A DNA stretch of 64,000 nucleotides. Origin: Jilunia laotingensis (GTDB lineage Bacteria > Bacteroidota > Bacteroidia > Bacteroidales > Bacteroidaceae). The stretch covers positions 868,001-932,000 of the forward strand of contig NZ_JACRTF010000001.1 in NCBI RefSeq assembly GCF_014385165.1. Reading direction: 5' to 3'. A program made the translations under genes and the position numbers. Under the pieces are notes generated by a model. It saw only the letters and a list, made by a program, of their open reading frames with translations, ran no database searches and had not been told where the DNA came from. Below are positions 16,958 to 25,598 of this stretch, in pieces; the first letter of the stretch is position 1, and each line of letters begins with the position of its first letter.

Positions 16958-18112
16958 ATGAACTTTGAAGCATTAGTAAAACATATCAGCACGATACAGA
17001 ACACGTTGCAGGCACAAGCCGCACATGCTGTAAACCTTGCCCTTACTTCCCGTAACTGGCTTATGGGTTGCTATATTGTAGAATTTGAGCAGAACGGAGA
17101 AGACCGTGCCGCCTACGGTGAACAACTGTTGAAGAAGCTGGAACAACGACTGAAAACAAAAGGTCTGAATGAACGTAGATTCAGGGAATTTAGACGGTTG
17201 TACCTTGTTTATCCACAACTAAAAGAACCTGTTACACAATACATTGCATCACAAATTCAAATTCGGCAGTCATTGACCGCCGAATTCACTGAACCAATTC
17301 GGCGGTTGGTGACCGCCGAATCTGAAAATGGAGTTTGGAAACTATCAACAGAATACCCACAAACCGAAACATGGATGATTCCGGCTGATAGATTATTCAA
17401 TAGATTATCTTCCACCCATTTAAACACTATATCGGGAATTGAGAACCCGGTAAAACGTGCTTTCTATGAAATGGAAACCATTCGTGGCTGCTGGTCTGTA
17501 AAGGAGTTGGAGCGACAAATCGCATCTTTATATTACGAACGTAGCGGACTATCCAAAAACAAAGAAGCCCTCTCCGCTTTAGTCCAGCAACAAGCAACCT
17601 TATTACAACCTAAAGATGTTATCAACACCCCTGTTACTTTGGAGTTCTTAGAGTTGAATGAACGTGCATTGGTGACAGAAACTGATTTGGAACAAGCCAT
17701 TCTTGACAACCTGCAACACTTCCTGTTAGAAATGGGACATGGCTTCTGTTTTGAAGCCCGGCAAAAACGTATCTTGATAGACGAGGATTATTTCTTTGCC
17801 GACCTTGTGTTCTATCACCGCATTTTGAAATGCCATGTTATTGTAGAATTGAAGATAGATAAGTTCCGCCATGAGTACGCTTCGCAACTAAATATGTATC
17901 TGAACTATTTTAAAGCGGAAGTGATGCAGCCGGATGATAACCCACCTATCGGCATTTTGCTCTGCACCGAAAAGGGAGATACCTTGGTTAAGTATGCCAC
18001 TGCCGGGTTAGACCCAAATATTTTTGTGCAAAAGTATAGGATAGAACTTCCAACAGAAGAAGAAATAAAAGTATTCATTTCTTCCTCAAACTATGAGAGT
18101 TACAAACTTTAA
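16958..18112 (+). CDS. DUF1016 / PD-(D/E)XK nuclease-fold protein (YhcG-like)
   Basis: A 384-residue protein with the DUF1016 layout. The N-terminal half is helical and wHTH-like (opening NFEALVKHISTIQ), and the C-terminal half is PD-(D/E)XK-like with the signature FADLVFYHRILKCHVIVELKIDKF (Asp, then Glu-x-Lys) near residues 285-310. Family members are common on mobile elements and near restriction genes; a catalytic role is unproven. It begins 25 bases after the integrase and may be co-transcribed with it. A GGCGAAA...TTTCGCC hairpin follows. Confidence 0.85.
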   Translation: MNFEALVKHISTIQNTLQAQAAHAVNLALTSRNWLMGCYIVEFEQNGEDRAAYGEQLLKKLEQRLKTKGLNERRFREFRRLYLVYPQLKEPVTQYIASQIQIRQSLTAEFTEPIRRLVTAESENGVWKLSTEYPQTETWMIPADRLFNRLSSTHLNTISGIENPVKRAFYEMETIRGCWSVKELERQIASLYYERSGLSKNKEALSALVQQQATLLQPKDVINTPVTLEFLELNERALVTETDLEQAILDNLQHFLLEMGHGFCFEARQKRILIDEDYFFADLVFYHRILKCHVIVELKIDKFRHEYASQLNMYLNYFKAEVMQPDDNPPIGILLCTEKGDTLVKYATAGLDPNIFVQKYRIELPTEEEIKVFISSSNYESYKL

Positions 18113-18116
18113 AATT

Positions 18117-18150
18117 GGCGAAAAGAAAAAAGATTGTTTCTTCTTTCGCC
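18117..18150. terminator. Hairpin after the DUF1016 gene
   Basis: GGCGAAAAGAAA pairs imperfectly with TTTCTTCTTTCGCC downstream of the stop at 18112. Moderate terminator candidate; no clean T-run. Confidence 0.4.
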
Positions 18151-18327
18151 AGCACATATATTTTGCAGGCTACAAAAGTTAGTTTGGTACGTTTTGGATA
18201 TATATACAAAAGCACAAACTAAACTCACAATAAAGTAGATTAAAAAAAAGAGAAGATGTTTTGATAAAGTCAGGAATCTATTTTCCCTTTTTAAGAGAAC
18301 AACTCACGAGGTTATTCTATATTTTAA

Positions 18328-18918
18328 TTGCAATTAGTTTATAGTATGGAAGATTTTAACTCACAATATGCCAACCATTCGAAATTAGAACAGCTAAAGC
18401 AGTTCATTTTGGAACATGGTACTTATATCGAACTCAAAAAGGGTGAACAATTCACTATTCAAGGCAAAGTGAATCATCGGGGAGCTTATATCGAACACGG
18501 CTTATTGAGATATACTCGTGTGGATGAAAAAGGGAATATACATATAGTAGGATATACTTTCTCCGGAGAGTTTACAGGAAGTTTATGCACACTTATAGAG
18601 CCTAATCAACCGTCATTAGTAACAATTGAAGCCGTTTGCGATACAAAGATTTGTTATATACCCTATTTAAAAGTAGAGGAATTCTTTGCCACAAATGTAG
18701 AAACCATGCAAGTAAAATGTACTCTTATTGAACAATCATACTTATTAATGTATCATAGATTAATAGATATGTACTGCAAGACTACGGCAGAACTGTATCT
18801 TGACTTATTGAATAGATGCCCCGATATTCAAGAGTACATTACGTTAAAGGAGATTGCCTCTTTCTTGCAAGTCACACCGGAAACAATCAGTCGCATACGC
18901 CGTGGACTGAATAAATAG
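18328..18918 (+). CDS. Crp/Fnr-family transcriptional regulator (copy 2)
   Basis: 196 codons from the first ATG; the ATG at 18346 (MEDFNSQYANH) aligns with the start of the 13706 paralogue and is the more likely one. Beta-roll sensor about 20-125, HTH about 155-195 (LKEIASFLQVTPETISRIRRGL). No FNR cysteines. It is followed after 9 bases by a second, more distant Crp/Fnr gene, an unusual tandem of two regulators. Confidence 0.85.
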   Translation: MQLVYSMEDFNSQYANHSKLEQLKQFILEHGTYIELKKGEQFTIQGKVNHRGAYIEHGLLRYTRVDEKGNIHIVGYTFSGEFTGSLCTLIEPNQPSLVTIEAVCDTKICYIPYLKVEEFFATNVETMQVKCTLIEQSYLLMYHRLIDMYCKTTAELYLDLLNRCPDIQEYITLKEIASFLQVTPETISRIRRGLNK

Positions 18919-18927
18919 CTTACGACA

Positions 18928-19491
18928 ATGAAAGATTTTAATTCATACCTCGACAATTTAGACTATTCCCTCGTAAAAGATTTATTTCATGAAAAAGGGA
19001 AGCAACGTATATACCACAAAAAAGATTTCTTTATTCGTCAGAATGAAATATCACGTTTTGCCGAATGGGTAGAAAACGGTACATTCCAATATACATATAT
19101 TGATGGAGAGGGTGAAGAACACATTGTTGGATACGCTTTCACCAACGAGTTTGTATGTGACTATTCTTCTTTAATGAGAAGTGGCTTATCGTTAGTAAAT
19201 ATTCAAGCCATAACAGAGTGTTCTGTATATGAAATATCCCGTCATGACATTATTGAATATTGGGAAACGGATATGAAAACTCAACGATTCGGAAGGCATG
19301 TGGCAGAGAGTCTATTTGAAATGGTATATGAACGATTACTTGATTCATATTGTACGCCTGAAATACGATACAGGAACTTGATGGAACGTTGTCCTAACTT
19401 GAAAGAAGTAGTTCCTTTGAAAAGCATCGCTTCATTCTTAGGGGTTACACCGGAAACCATTAGCCGCATACGCCGCAAGTTAGAGATATAA
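18928..19491 (+). CDS. Crp/Fnr-family transcriptional regulator (copy 3)
   Basis: A 187-residue Crp/Fnr protein, clearly more diverged from the other two. The C-terminal HTH reads LKSIASFLGVTPETISRIRRKL. It is in tandem with the gene before it and followed by a strong intrinsic terminator at 19519, so the two regulators form one unit. Its target may lie in the cargo (GNAT, lipoproteins) downstream, but that is a guess. Confidence 0.85.
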   Translation: MKDFNSYLDNLDYSLVKDLFHEKGKQRIYHKKDFFIRQNEISRFAEWVENGTFQYTYIDGEGEEHIVGYAFTNEFVCDYSSLMRSGLSLVNIQAITECSVYEISRHDIIEYWETDMKTQRFGRHVAESLFEMVYERLLDSYCTPEIRYRNLMERCPNLKEVVPLKSIASFLGVTPETISRIRRKLEI

Positions 19492-19518
19492 CTCACCTTT
19501 TAACAATTGTTATATTGG

Positions 19519-19545
19519 GGTCTTGATAATTGTCAAGACCTTTTT
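19519..19545 (+). terminator. Intrinsic terminator after the Crp/Fnr pair
   Basis: GGTCTTGA (19519-19526) and TCAAGACC (19533-19540) form a perfect 8-bp stem with a 6-base loop, followed by five Ts. Confidence 0.85.
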
Positions 19546-19591
19546 CCTCCACCTTTCATTACTTTGCACACATTGATTAAAAACTATTAGT

Positions 19592-20023
19592 ATGATACGG
19601 AAATTAATGAAAGAAGAATATAAAAATGCTATAAACTTATCCTATCAAGTATGTATAGAGTGTGGCATTAACGATTTTACGGAAGAAGGGATTGAAACCT
19701 TTAAAAGTTTCGTGTATGACACATCGTTGATGAATACGCTTGACATATATGGGGCTTTTGACAATCATTTATTGATAGGAATAATCGGTGTACATCGGGA
19801 AAGGCAACATATATCCCTCTTCTTTGTCTTGCCACACTATCATCGGCAAGGAATAGGAAAATCGTTATTTGACTATATGATGAGCAATTGTAATTTTACT
19901 TATATAACAGTTAATTCTTCAACCTATGCAGAAACTTTTTATACATCTTTAGGCTTCAAAAAAGTGGGTAAAAAAGAGATTAATAAAGGTATTGTTAGTA
20001 TCCCTATGAAGAGAAATATATAA
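19592..20023 (+). CDS. GNAT acetyltransferase (copy 2)
   Basis: 143 residues, the same length as the gene at 14309 and highly similar throughout, including HRQGIGKSL (acetyl-CoA loop) and VNSSTYAETFYTSLGFKKVG. Substrate unknown. It has its own transcription unit after the 19519 terminator and is followed closely by three small exported or membrane proteins. Confidence 0.85.
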   Translation: MIRKLMKEEYKNAINLSYQVCIECGINDFTEEGIETFKSFVYDTSLMNTLDIYGAFDNHLLIGIIGVHRERQHISLFFVLPHYHRQGIGKSLFDYMMSNCNFTYITVNSSTYAETFYTSLGFKKVGKKEINKGIVSIPMKRNI

Positions 20024-20053
20024 TTATTGTCAATCACTTAAAATAGAGATAAG

Positions 20054-20467
20054 ATGAAAAAGAAAATTACTTTATGTATGGTGCTTTCCACATTCATTAT
20101 TTGCGCCATGTTATGTCTGACAAATTGTAGTAACGATGATGCCCCTACTTCTGTCTTCACCCCCGAAGCCCTGAAGCAAACTACTTGGCAAGCGCAAATG
20201 ACCGTGTACAATATCGAAGATGAGATAGACTACACAAAACAATCCATTCTTCAGTTTACTAACGAATCAGAAGGCATTTATACAAGGACGAACGAAGAAG
20301 ACGGATATATGTGGAACACAGATTTTACTTATCAAGTAAATGGAAAAATCATCACGTTCGACAACATAGCAGGTCCGTGGACAGTGATGGAATACACAGG
20401 AACACATCTCGTAATGGAAGCCTATAATCCCAATAAGATGGTGTGGACGTTGGAGAAGATGTATTAA
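20054..20467 (+). CDS. Small lipocalin-like lipoprotein
   Basis: 137 residues with a type II signal peptide and lipobox ending LTNC near residue 25, followed by SNDD. The mature part (TPEALKQTTWQAQM..., FTYQVNGKIITF, ending MVWTLEKMY) has the strand pattern of small Bacteroides lipocalin-like lipoproteins. No specific function can be assigned. Confidence 0.7.
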   Translation: MKKKITLCMVLSTFIICAMLCLTNCSNDDAPTSVFTPEALKQTTWQAQMTVYNIEDEIDYTKQSILQFTNESEGIYTRTNEEDGYMWNTDFTYQVNGKIITFDNIAGPWTVMEYTGTHLVMEAYNPNKMVWTLEKMY

Positions 20468-20483
20468 CCTAAAAATAGCGGAT

Positions 20484-20906
20484 ATGAAGATTTCAACAAT
20501 TCTCTTTTTCTGCCTACTAATGACAGCTTGTATGCAGACAAAATCCTTTCACCGGACAAACGGCTGGTACTACGTAACATCACAGACTACAGACAGCCTT
20601 TCACAAACACCTTTCCTTACTGTTATGGATTTCGATTCTTTACGTTTGGAAACTGATGCTTTTGGACACTCGGTCATTACCGGTGTCTTCCTCCAAGATA
20701 AATTGCCTATATGGAGAGAAGCCACAACAAAGAGTGTAGGAAAGTACATCGCTTTCGTTTTCAATGACACGGTGATAACTGCTCCTCAGGTTAATAGCCC
20801 CATAGAAAGCGGATGTTTCCAAATTTCCAATCCGCATGGATATGATTTGGAACGTATCTTTAGGGAACTACAAAAAGAAATTGATATATCAAGGTTTGGA
20901 AATTAA
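20484..20906 (+). CDS. Small lipoprotein resembling the SecD P1 head domain
   Basis: 140 residues, lipobox LMTAC near residue 16. The stretch VGKYIAFVFNDTVITAPQVNSPIESGCFQIS (about 94-124) follows the pattern of the SecDF P1 head (an IA(I/F)V-x-(N/D)...APxVxxPI...G pattern). That domain normally belongs to a large membrane protein; here it stands alone as a lipoprotein. This is motif reading only. It lies 16 bases after the preceding lipoprotein gene. Confidence 0.6.
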   Translation: MKISTILFFCLLMTACMQTKSFHRTNGWYYVTSQTTDSLSQTPFLTVMDFDSLRLETDAFGHSVITGVFLQDKLPIWREATTKSVGKYIAFVFNDTVITAPQVNSPIESGCFQISNPHGYDLERIFRELQKEIDISRFGN

Positions 20907-20920
20907 ATGTTAACTGGAAA

Positions 20921-21211
20921 ATGGGAACATTAGGTTGCATAAATGATATGCTACAACGGGACAAAGAGAACCGTGAGCTTCGCAAGTTGAATAGAGACAG
21001 GATGAAAGAACATCACAAATATCTTGTAGGCAAAGGTAAAAATGCTGATTTATCCAATGTTTCCATTGAAAAGATAGAAGAAATCCGTAAAAAAACCATA
21101 GAAAAGGAGCAATCAGACCAAATATATATGTTTAGGATATATATATTTCTTACAATATGCCTTTTAGTGCTATTTTTATTGGGATTACTTTGCTATAAAC
21201 TATTTTTCTAA
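20921..21211 (+). CDS. Small protein with C-terminal membrane anchor
   Basis: 96 residues. A highly charged, probably coiled N-terminal part (about 10-65, many Lys, Arg and Glu) is followed by one hydrophobic segment (about 70-95) ending in a short tail. Tail-anchored topology. Function unknown. It starts 14 bases after the SecD-head-like lipoprotein and closes this cargo operon. Confidence 0.6.
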   Translation: MGTLGCINDMLQRDKENRELRKLNRDRMKEHHKYLVGKGKNADLSNVSIEKIEEIRKKTIEKEQSDQIYMFRIYIFLTICLLVLFLLGLLCYKLFF

Positions 21212-21256
21212 ATTCCCCCAAAACAACAACTTGCGGATTACAATATTATGAATTGA

Positions 21257-21295
21257 AATAAGCCTTTTCCTAAGTCTCGCTAAGGCTTATTTTTT
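21257..21295 (+). terminator. Intrinsic terminator of the cargo operon
   Basis: AATAAGCCTT (21257-21266) pairs with AAGGCTTATT (21282-21291), followed by a run of Ts to 21295. It ends just 2 bases before the next start codon. Confidence 0.75.
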
Positions 21296-21297
21296 AT

Positions 21298-21922
21298 ATG
21301 AATACATACATGAATCTAATTTTAGAACAGCGATTTTTCCGCTTATTGTCGGAATATTCACAACGTAAAGTTTCTGCATCGGAGTTTACAGAAGCTATTG
21401 AGGAATTGGCTACGCATGTAGCCGATTTTGGTATCAACGAACAGGATTACAGTATTTTACTTCGCTATTTTTCCTTTGGTTTACACCGTCTTAAATCGTA
21501 TCGTGTACGGTTTGAGCAAGAAAAAAATGCCCTATTTGCATTTAATTGATGAAGCGATAGGACTTTTGAACACTGAAATACGCCTTATTGAATGGCGCAT
21601 CAAATACCCGGAACAACTACAGCAACGCATCAATAAACAGCCCCTTTCCCCTCTCTACCTCGCCGACAAAACAACCCTTATCAATATCATGGAAGTGGTA
21701 AGCGGCTTATTCCTCTCCAAAGACATCGTTTATCAGAACGGTAAACCTGCCTATTTAGTGGACTTATCCAAAGGTTTTGAATGGTTGTTTAACATTAAGA
21801 TAAGCGACTGCCACCAAAAACATGAGGACGTGATAAAACGGAAGCCGGGCAAACTCACCGAATTTCTTAATGGACTGGCAAACCTAATCAAAAATGAACA
21901 TGATAAGAAAGGATATAGATAA
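21298..21922 (+). pseudogene. rteC: RteC-like gene split by a frameshift in a run of seven A
   Basis: Frame one (21298-21549) encodes 83 residues ending soon after an A7 run at 21521-21527. Frame two, open from 21428 and sensible from about 21527, encodes a further ~131 residues to 21922 (MPYLHLIDEAIGLLNTEIRLIEWRIKYPEQ...). Joining the two at the A-run, as if it held six A, gives one protein of about 214 residues, close to RteC, the regulator of conjugative-transposon excision and transfer in Bacteroides. It could be a broken gene, a slippage-controlled gene, a sequencing error, or two short overlapping genes starting at 21298 and 21527. Confidence 0.65.
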
Positions 21923-22051
21923 TCAGCAACTTATGATTTATTTATAGGGGACTCCATTAGTTCTCCTGTAATTTCTTTGTATCCGTTTTTAGAACTTTGC
22001 TTCATCAATCGATTGACAAACAAAATGTATAATCTGAAAAATGAAGCAATT

Positions 22052-22384
22052 ATGTATATAGACAATGACGAATTTGGTGGATGGATGCAGAAGCTGTATG
22101 CCAAACTGGAAGAACTCTGCAAAGATGTACGGGTACTACGCAATGCAGACAGGGTACTGCCCGAAGATGATAACCTATTGGATAATCAAGACTTGTGCCT
22201 GCTGTTCAAAGTAAGCATCAAAACCCTGCAACGCTACCGGGCTATCGGTGCGTTGCCATACTTCACTATCAGCGGAAAAGTGTATTACAAGGCTTCCGAT
22301 GTCCGGGAGTTCATCAAGGAAAGGTTCAGCGTCACCACGCTACGCCAGTTCGAGAAAGAACACTGTACGAAGAAAAAGAAGTGA
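22052..22384 (+). CDS. Helix-turn-helix (excisionase/MerR-like) DNA-binding protein
   Basis: 110 residues from ATG 22052 (MYIDNDEFGGWMQKLY); in-frame ATGs at 22025 and 21977 would add 9 or 25 residues, but the added sequence does not look like part of the family. The C-terminal half carries the winged-helix pattern LLDNQDLCLLFKVSIKTLQRYRAIGALPYFTISGKVYYKASDVREFI. Such proteins lie near RteC-like genes on Bacteroides elements and act in excision or regulation. Confidence 0.8.
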   Translation: MYIDNDEFGGWMQKLYAKLEELCKDVRVLRNADRVLPEDDNLLDNQDLCLLFKVSIKTLQRYRAIGALPYFTISGKVYYKASDVREFIKERFSVTTLRQFEKEHCTKKKK

Positions 22385-22436
22385 ATCTGAAAAGCCGGAA
22401 CGGTGAATGTGCTTCATCCATCCCGGCTTTCCCCGT

Positions 22437-23156
22437 TTATGGCTTACCCAGCTTATCAGCTTCTTTCTTTAGCTGTTCGGCTTGCTCGTTCAACAGCCTT
22501 GCACGTTCCAGTGCTTCCGCCTGCTTTTGGATGCGGTATTCAAAATCCATCACTGAATCGGTCAGACTTCGGATAAAGCCGTTATCCCGTTGCCATTTGA
22601 ACTTGTTTTCCAGTATATCAAAAGTTTCCCCGTCTGCCTGTCCTTGCATCAGCAAATAGCGGTATTTCATATCGTTGTCCTGTAACTGCTGCATACGTTC
22701 AGCCAAACGGATATTCAAGAATATGGAAACGGAACAGATAACCAGCACTGCCGAAAAAAGGAACAATCCCGGACGAATCCAAGAAGCGACCTTGCTGCAA
22801 ATCCGTTGATAGAGCGGTAAGGGTATAGCTTCCTCTTTATCCGTCTTGCAAGAGCCCAAAGCATCAAGCATTACCTTGAAACAACGGTAGGTTTCCAATA
22901 CTATTTTCTTGGTGTCCTCGATATGTTTCTGCTGACCTTGCATCCTATTCCTTATCTCGTCAAGCTGGCTTCGGATAGCCTGCAAATCCTTTTCGGGAAC
23001 AGCCGGGTTACTGTGCAATTCCGACAATGCCTGTTCGATTGCGTTCAGTCTTTCAAGAGTTTCCTCCCGACTGGCTGGCGTTACCTGTGCTTCCTGCTTC
23101 TCTTTCAATTCAGTAACCATTGAGAGAAGCCCCTCTAAAATCAAATTTTTCTCCAT
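22437..23156 (-). CDS. Coiled-coil membrane protein of the mobilization region
   Basis: 239 residues. A long coiled-coil-like N-terminal half (about 5-95, Glu/Gln/Leu-rich) leads to one transmembrane helix (about 130-150, GLFLFSAVLVICSVSIFL) and a second helical stretch to the end. It lies 4 bases after the relaxase stop, so it is part of the mob operon. A role in anchoring the relaxosome is an inference from position. Confidence 0.75.
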   Translation of the reverse strand: MEKNLILEGLLSMVTELKEKQEAQVTPASREETLERLNAIEQALSELHSNPAVPEKDLQAIRSQLDEIRNRMQGQQKHIEDTKKIVLETYRCFKVMLDALGSCKTDKEEAIPLPLYQRICSKVASWIRPGLFLFSAVLVICSVSIFLNIRLAERMQQLQDNDMKYRYLLMQGQADGETFDILENKFKWQRDNGFIRSLTDSVMDFEYRIQKQAEALERARLLNEQAEQLKKEADKLGKP

Positions 23157-23160
23157 GTGT

Positions 23161-24081
23161 TTACAAATTAAGTTGTTTTTTCTTTTTCTTCTTCTTTCTT
23201 AAATTCAAGTTTGGTTCTTCATCCGCAGGGGGTGATGAAGCGGTGAACAGACCGAGTGAGCCAGTTATCAACGGACTGTCAGTCTTTCCCTGTGTCGGCA
23301 ATGGCTCCCGAACGGGTGTAAAAGCTGTCTGCCGTTGATTTCCGACCGTATTCAGTCCTGCATCCCCGAAACATTTATCCAGTTTGGAGAAACTAAAATT
23401 GCGGTCTATCTCCGAACCCTTGAACGTGTATTCGCCTTTGGAAAAGGAAACGCCCTGTATCTCGCCCGTCTGCCCCTTGTACTTGAACCGGACAGTAATA
23501 CCCTTTTCCGCTAACCGCTCCTGTAACTGCCGCCAGTTCTTGAACTTCCCGATTTCGTTCTTTACAGCCGTGTAAATCTCGTATTTCGACTTGTCCGGCT
23601 CTTTCAAGCGGTGCTGCTTTACCTGTTCTTTTCCACCAGCAAAATAAAGCCCGTGTTTGGTTTTCAGCTTCTTGCATACCTGCTCGTTACGGTACATATC
23701 GTTCCTGTCCGAAATGGTCTTGCCGTTGTTGTCTATGCGGTTGAACACGATATGCACATGTGGGTGTTCCCGGTCTTGATGGCGCACGATGATATACTGC
23801 GTATCGGTGATTTTCATTTCACGCATATACTCCTGCGCAAGCTGTACCATCTTCTCGTCTGTCAATTTGGGTGCATCCACTGCCGAATAACTTAACGCAA
23901 TATGTCCGACAGGCTTCTTCAAATCGGGATTCATCCCGGTCTGCATACAGAAGCTGCGGATTATATCGCCCCGGCTTTCAGTCAGAACCCCGTCCGCATG
24001 AAGCAAAACCGCCTGCTCCTTACCAAGCACATAGTTCACACAGCCCTTAAACCCGCTTCCCTTTTTTATTTTTCCAATCAT
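23161..24081 (-). CDS. mobA: Relaxase / mobilization nuclease (MobA type)
   Basis: 306 residues. N-terminal relaxase domain with motif I (GCVNYVLG, likely catalytic Tyr) near residue 17 and motif III RHQDREHPHVHIVFNR near residues 99-114, the metal-binding three-His motif. It nicks one strand at oriT and stays bound during transfer. The C-terminal third is variable and ends in a lysine run. It overlaps mobC by 35 bases. The probable oriT lies just upstream of mobC. Confidence 0.92.
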   Translation of the reverse strand: MIGKIKKGSGFKGCVNYVLGKEQAVLLHADGVLTESRGDIIRSFCMQTGMNPDLKKPVGHIALSYSAVDAPKLTDEKMVQLAQEYMREMKITDTQYIIVRHQDREHPHVHIVFNRIDNNGKTISDRNDMYRNEQVCKKLKTKHGLYFAGGKEQVKQHRLKEPDKSKYEIYTAVKNEIGKFKNWRQLQERLAEKGITVRFKYKGQTGEIQGVSFSKGEYTFKGSEIDRNFSFSKLDKCFGDAGLNTVGNQRQTAFTPVREPLPTQGKTDSPLITGSLGLFTASSPPADEEPNLNLRKKKKKKKQLNL

Positions 24082-24430
24082 CCGACAACTGATTTATAAT
24101 TTCGACAATCCTGTTTTTGAGTTTCACCAGTTCCACCGCCACCAGTGCGAAACCTCCGGCATTCGCTCGGTGCGCCAGTTGGTTGATGTTGTTGGCTTCC
24201 CCTGCCAGCTTGCGGATGGTGTCCGCATCCTGCCTATTCAGCCGGGGTATGACCTCTGCCGAAACAACCGCCTGCCGGACATACTCACTGACACGCAACC
24301 CGGCTTCCCCGGCTCGCTTCCTGATGGCATAATACTGCAACTCGGTCAGCTTCGTGCTGACTACCCGTTGCTGCTTCTCTATCCGTTTCTTTGCCGGACG
24401 TCCCCCCGGCTTATCCTTTATATTCGTCAT
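24047..24430 (-). CDS. mobC: MobC-like relaxosome accessory protein
   Basis: 127 residues. A ribbon-helix-helix-like DNA-binding start (RVVSTKLTELQYYAIRKRAGEAGLRVSEYVRQAVV, about 24-58) and the MobC signature ANNINQLAHRANAGG (about 83-97). MobC helps the relaxase melt and nick oriT. First gene of the mob operon; its 3' end overlaps mobA. Confidence 0.9.
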   Translation of the reverse strand: MTNIKDKPGGRPAKKRIEKQQRVVSTKLTELQYYAIRKRAGEAGLRVSEYVRQAVVSAEVIPRLNRQDADTIRKLAGEANNINQLAHRANAGGFALVAVELVKLKNRIVEIINQLSDDWKNKKGKRV

Positions 24431-24500
24431 AGGTTTTTACATTTAAATGGTATCTTAAAAATTGCGACCAACGGGAGAAATTTTCTTTGCTGTCAAGCAA

Positions 24501-24538
24501 AGCAAGGTAGTTTCGGTTTACCGAAACATAACCTTGCT
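24501..24538. other. Probable oriT inverted repeat
   Basis: Between mobC and the primase gene lies a near-perfect hairpin: AGCAAGGT + GTTTCGG (24501-24516), loop TTTA, then CCGAAAC + ACCTTGCT (24521-24538), with small bulges between the two stem blocks. An inverted repeat directly upstream of mobC-mobA is the expected setting for a transfer origin. The nick site itself cannot be fixed. Confidence 0.55.
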
Positions 24539-24577
24539 CTCCAAATTAAACCGCCTGTCGCTGGTAATCCTGCCGGA

Positions 24578-25543
24578 CTAAATGCCCCTGCCCCTTTTCT
24601 GTCTTGGGGCGGCACGTTGTCCGGTTTCCTGCTTTATCTCCTGCGCTTGGCTGGTGCTGTTCTTCTGTTCCTGCTTCCTGCCGCACAGGTAATCGTTCAA
24701 GTCCGAATACCCCCTGTAATTGCCCGAGAAGTCACGCACACGGTAGGAGTATTCCAATTCGATAGCCCGTGTCGCTTCATATCCTGCCTTGTCATTGTCA
24801 AGCATACAGTGGATGCGTTCATACGGGTACAGCACGTCAATAGCTTTCGGCACATTGACAGTAGAGTTGAGTATGACATAATCCTGCCTGTCAAGGTCGG
24901 GCATGGTCGGGCAGTTCTTCATCCGGAGCGTGAGGAAAGAAAGATAGTCCATAAAACCCTCGAATACCAAACACTTCTCTCTCGGCTCTCCCTGCTGCCG
25001 TATATGGGTGATGTCTTTCGGGGCGATGCAGCCTTTGAAAAAGGAATTGCGAACCTCGTAACCTCCTGCTATGTTCGGGAAACCGATAGCAAAGAACGGT
25101 CTGCCGTTATTGGTAAAATGGAGTTCCTTACATTCTCTTTTTGCCAGTTCGATATTGATACCCCGTCCCTCCAAGTAACGGAGCAATGCCGGATGGGTCA
25201 AGTCACGGACTTCCAAATGTTGGAAACTCGGTTCTGTCCTACGCTGGGGAAAAGAAAAACTGACCGGGCGGACGTGCGGTGTCTGTTCCGCTATCCGGTT
25301 TAACAGGTATGGCAGGCTGTCGGAGCAATAGAGTTCCTTTGCCAGTGCGATGATGTTGCCGCCCTTGCCTGCGCCAAAGTCATACCAAAGGTTGCGGTCA
25401 GTGTTCACCTTGAAAGACGGTTCGTGTTCCTCCCTTAACGGTGATTTGTACCATAAGCCGTTACCCTGCTGCTTGACAGGAGAGTAACCTAAACTATGCA
25501 GATAGTCTGCGATGGGTATTTGTTTCACATCTTCGATGTTCAT
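24578..25543 (-). CDS. CHC2/Toprim-type DNA primase-like protein
   Basis: 321 residues. The N-terminal ~90 residues match the DnaG zinc-finger region in pattern (IPIADYLHSLGYSPVKQQGNGLWYKSPLREEHEPSFKV...DFGAGKGGNIIALA), although the usual zinc ligands are mostly absent. A Toprim-like segment follows (CLVFEGFMDYLSFL with Glu, about 190; HCMLDNDKAGYEA with Asp-x-Asp, about 245). Primases of this kind serve replication of the excised circular form or strand synthesis after transfer. Confidence 0.85.
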   Translation of the reverse strand: MNIEDVKQIPIADYLHSLGYSPVKQQGNGLWYKSPLREEHEPSFKVNTDRNLWYDFGAGKGGNIIALAKELYCSDSLPYLLNRIAEQTPHVRPVSFSFPQRRTEPSFQHLEVRDLTHPALLRYLEGRGINIELAKRECKELHFTNNGRPFFAIGFPNIAGGYEVRNSFFKGCIAPKDITHIRQQGEPREKCLVFEGFMDYLSFLTLRMKNCPTMPDLDRQDYVILNSTVNVPKAIDVLYPYERIHCMLDNDKAGYEATRAIELEYSYRVRDFSGNYRGYSDLNDYLCGRKQEQKNSTSQAQEIKQETGQRAAPRQKRGRGI

Positions 25544-25598
25544 AACATTTTCTTTTTTGGGGATTAAAAAATAGTTGAAAAGTGCGCCAGTCCTGTTT

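Noticed and set aside
24170-25303. 377-codon frame antisense to mobC and the primase gene
   Set aside because: Covers clear mobC and Toprim genes on the other strand; its sequence is low-quality and Leu/Pro-rich, a GC-driven shadow.
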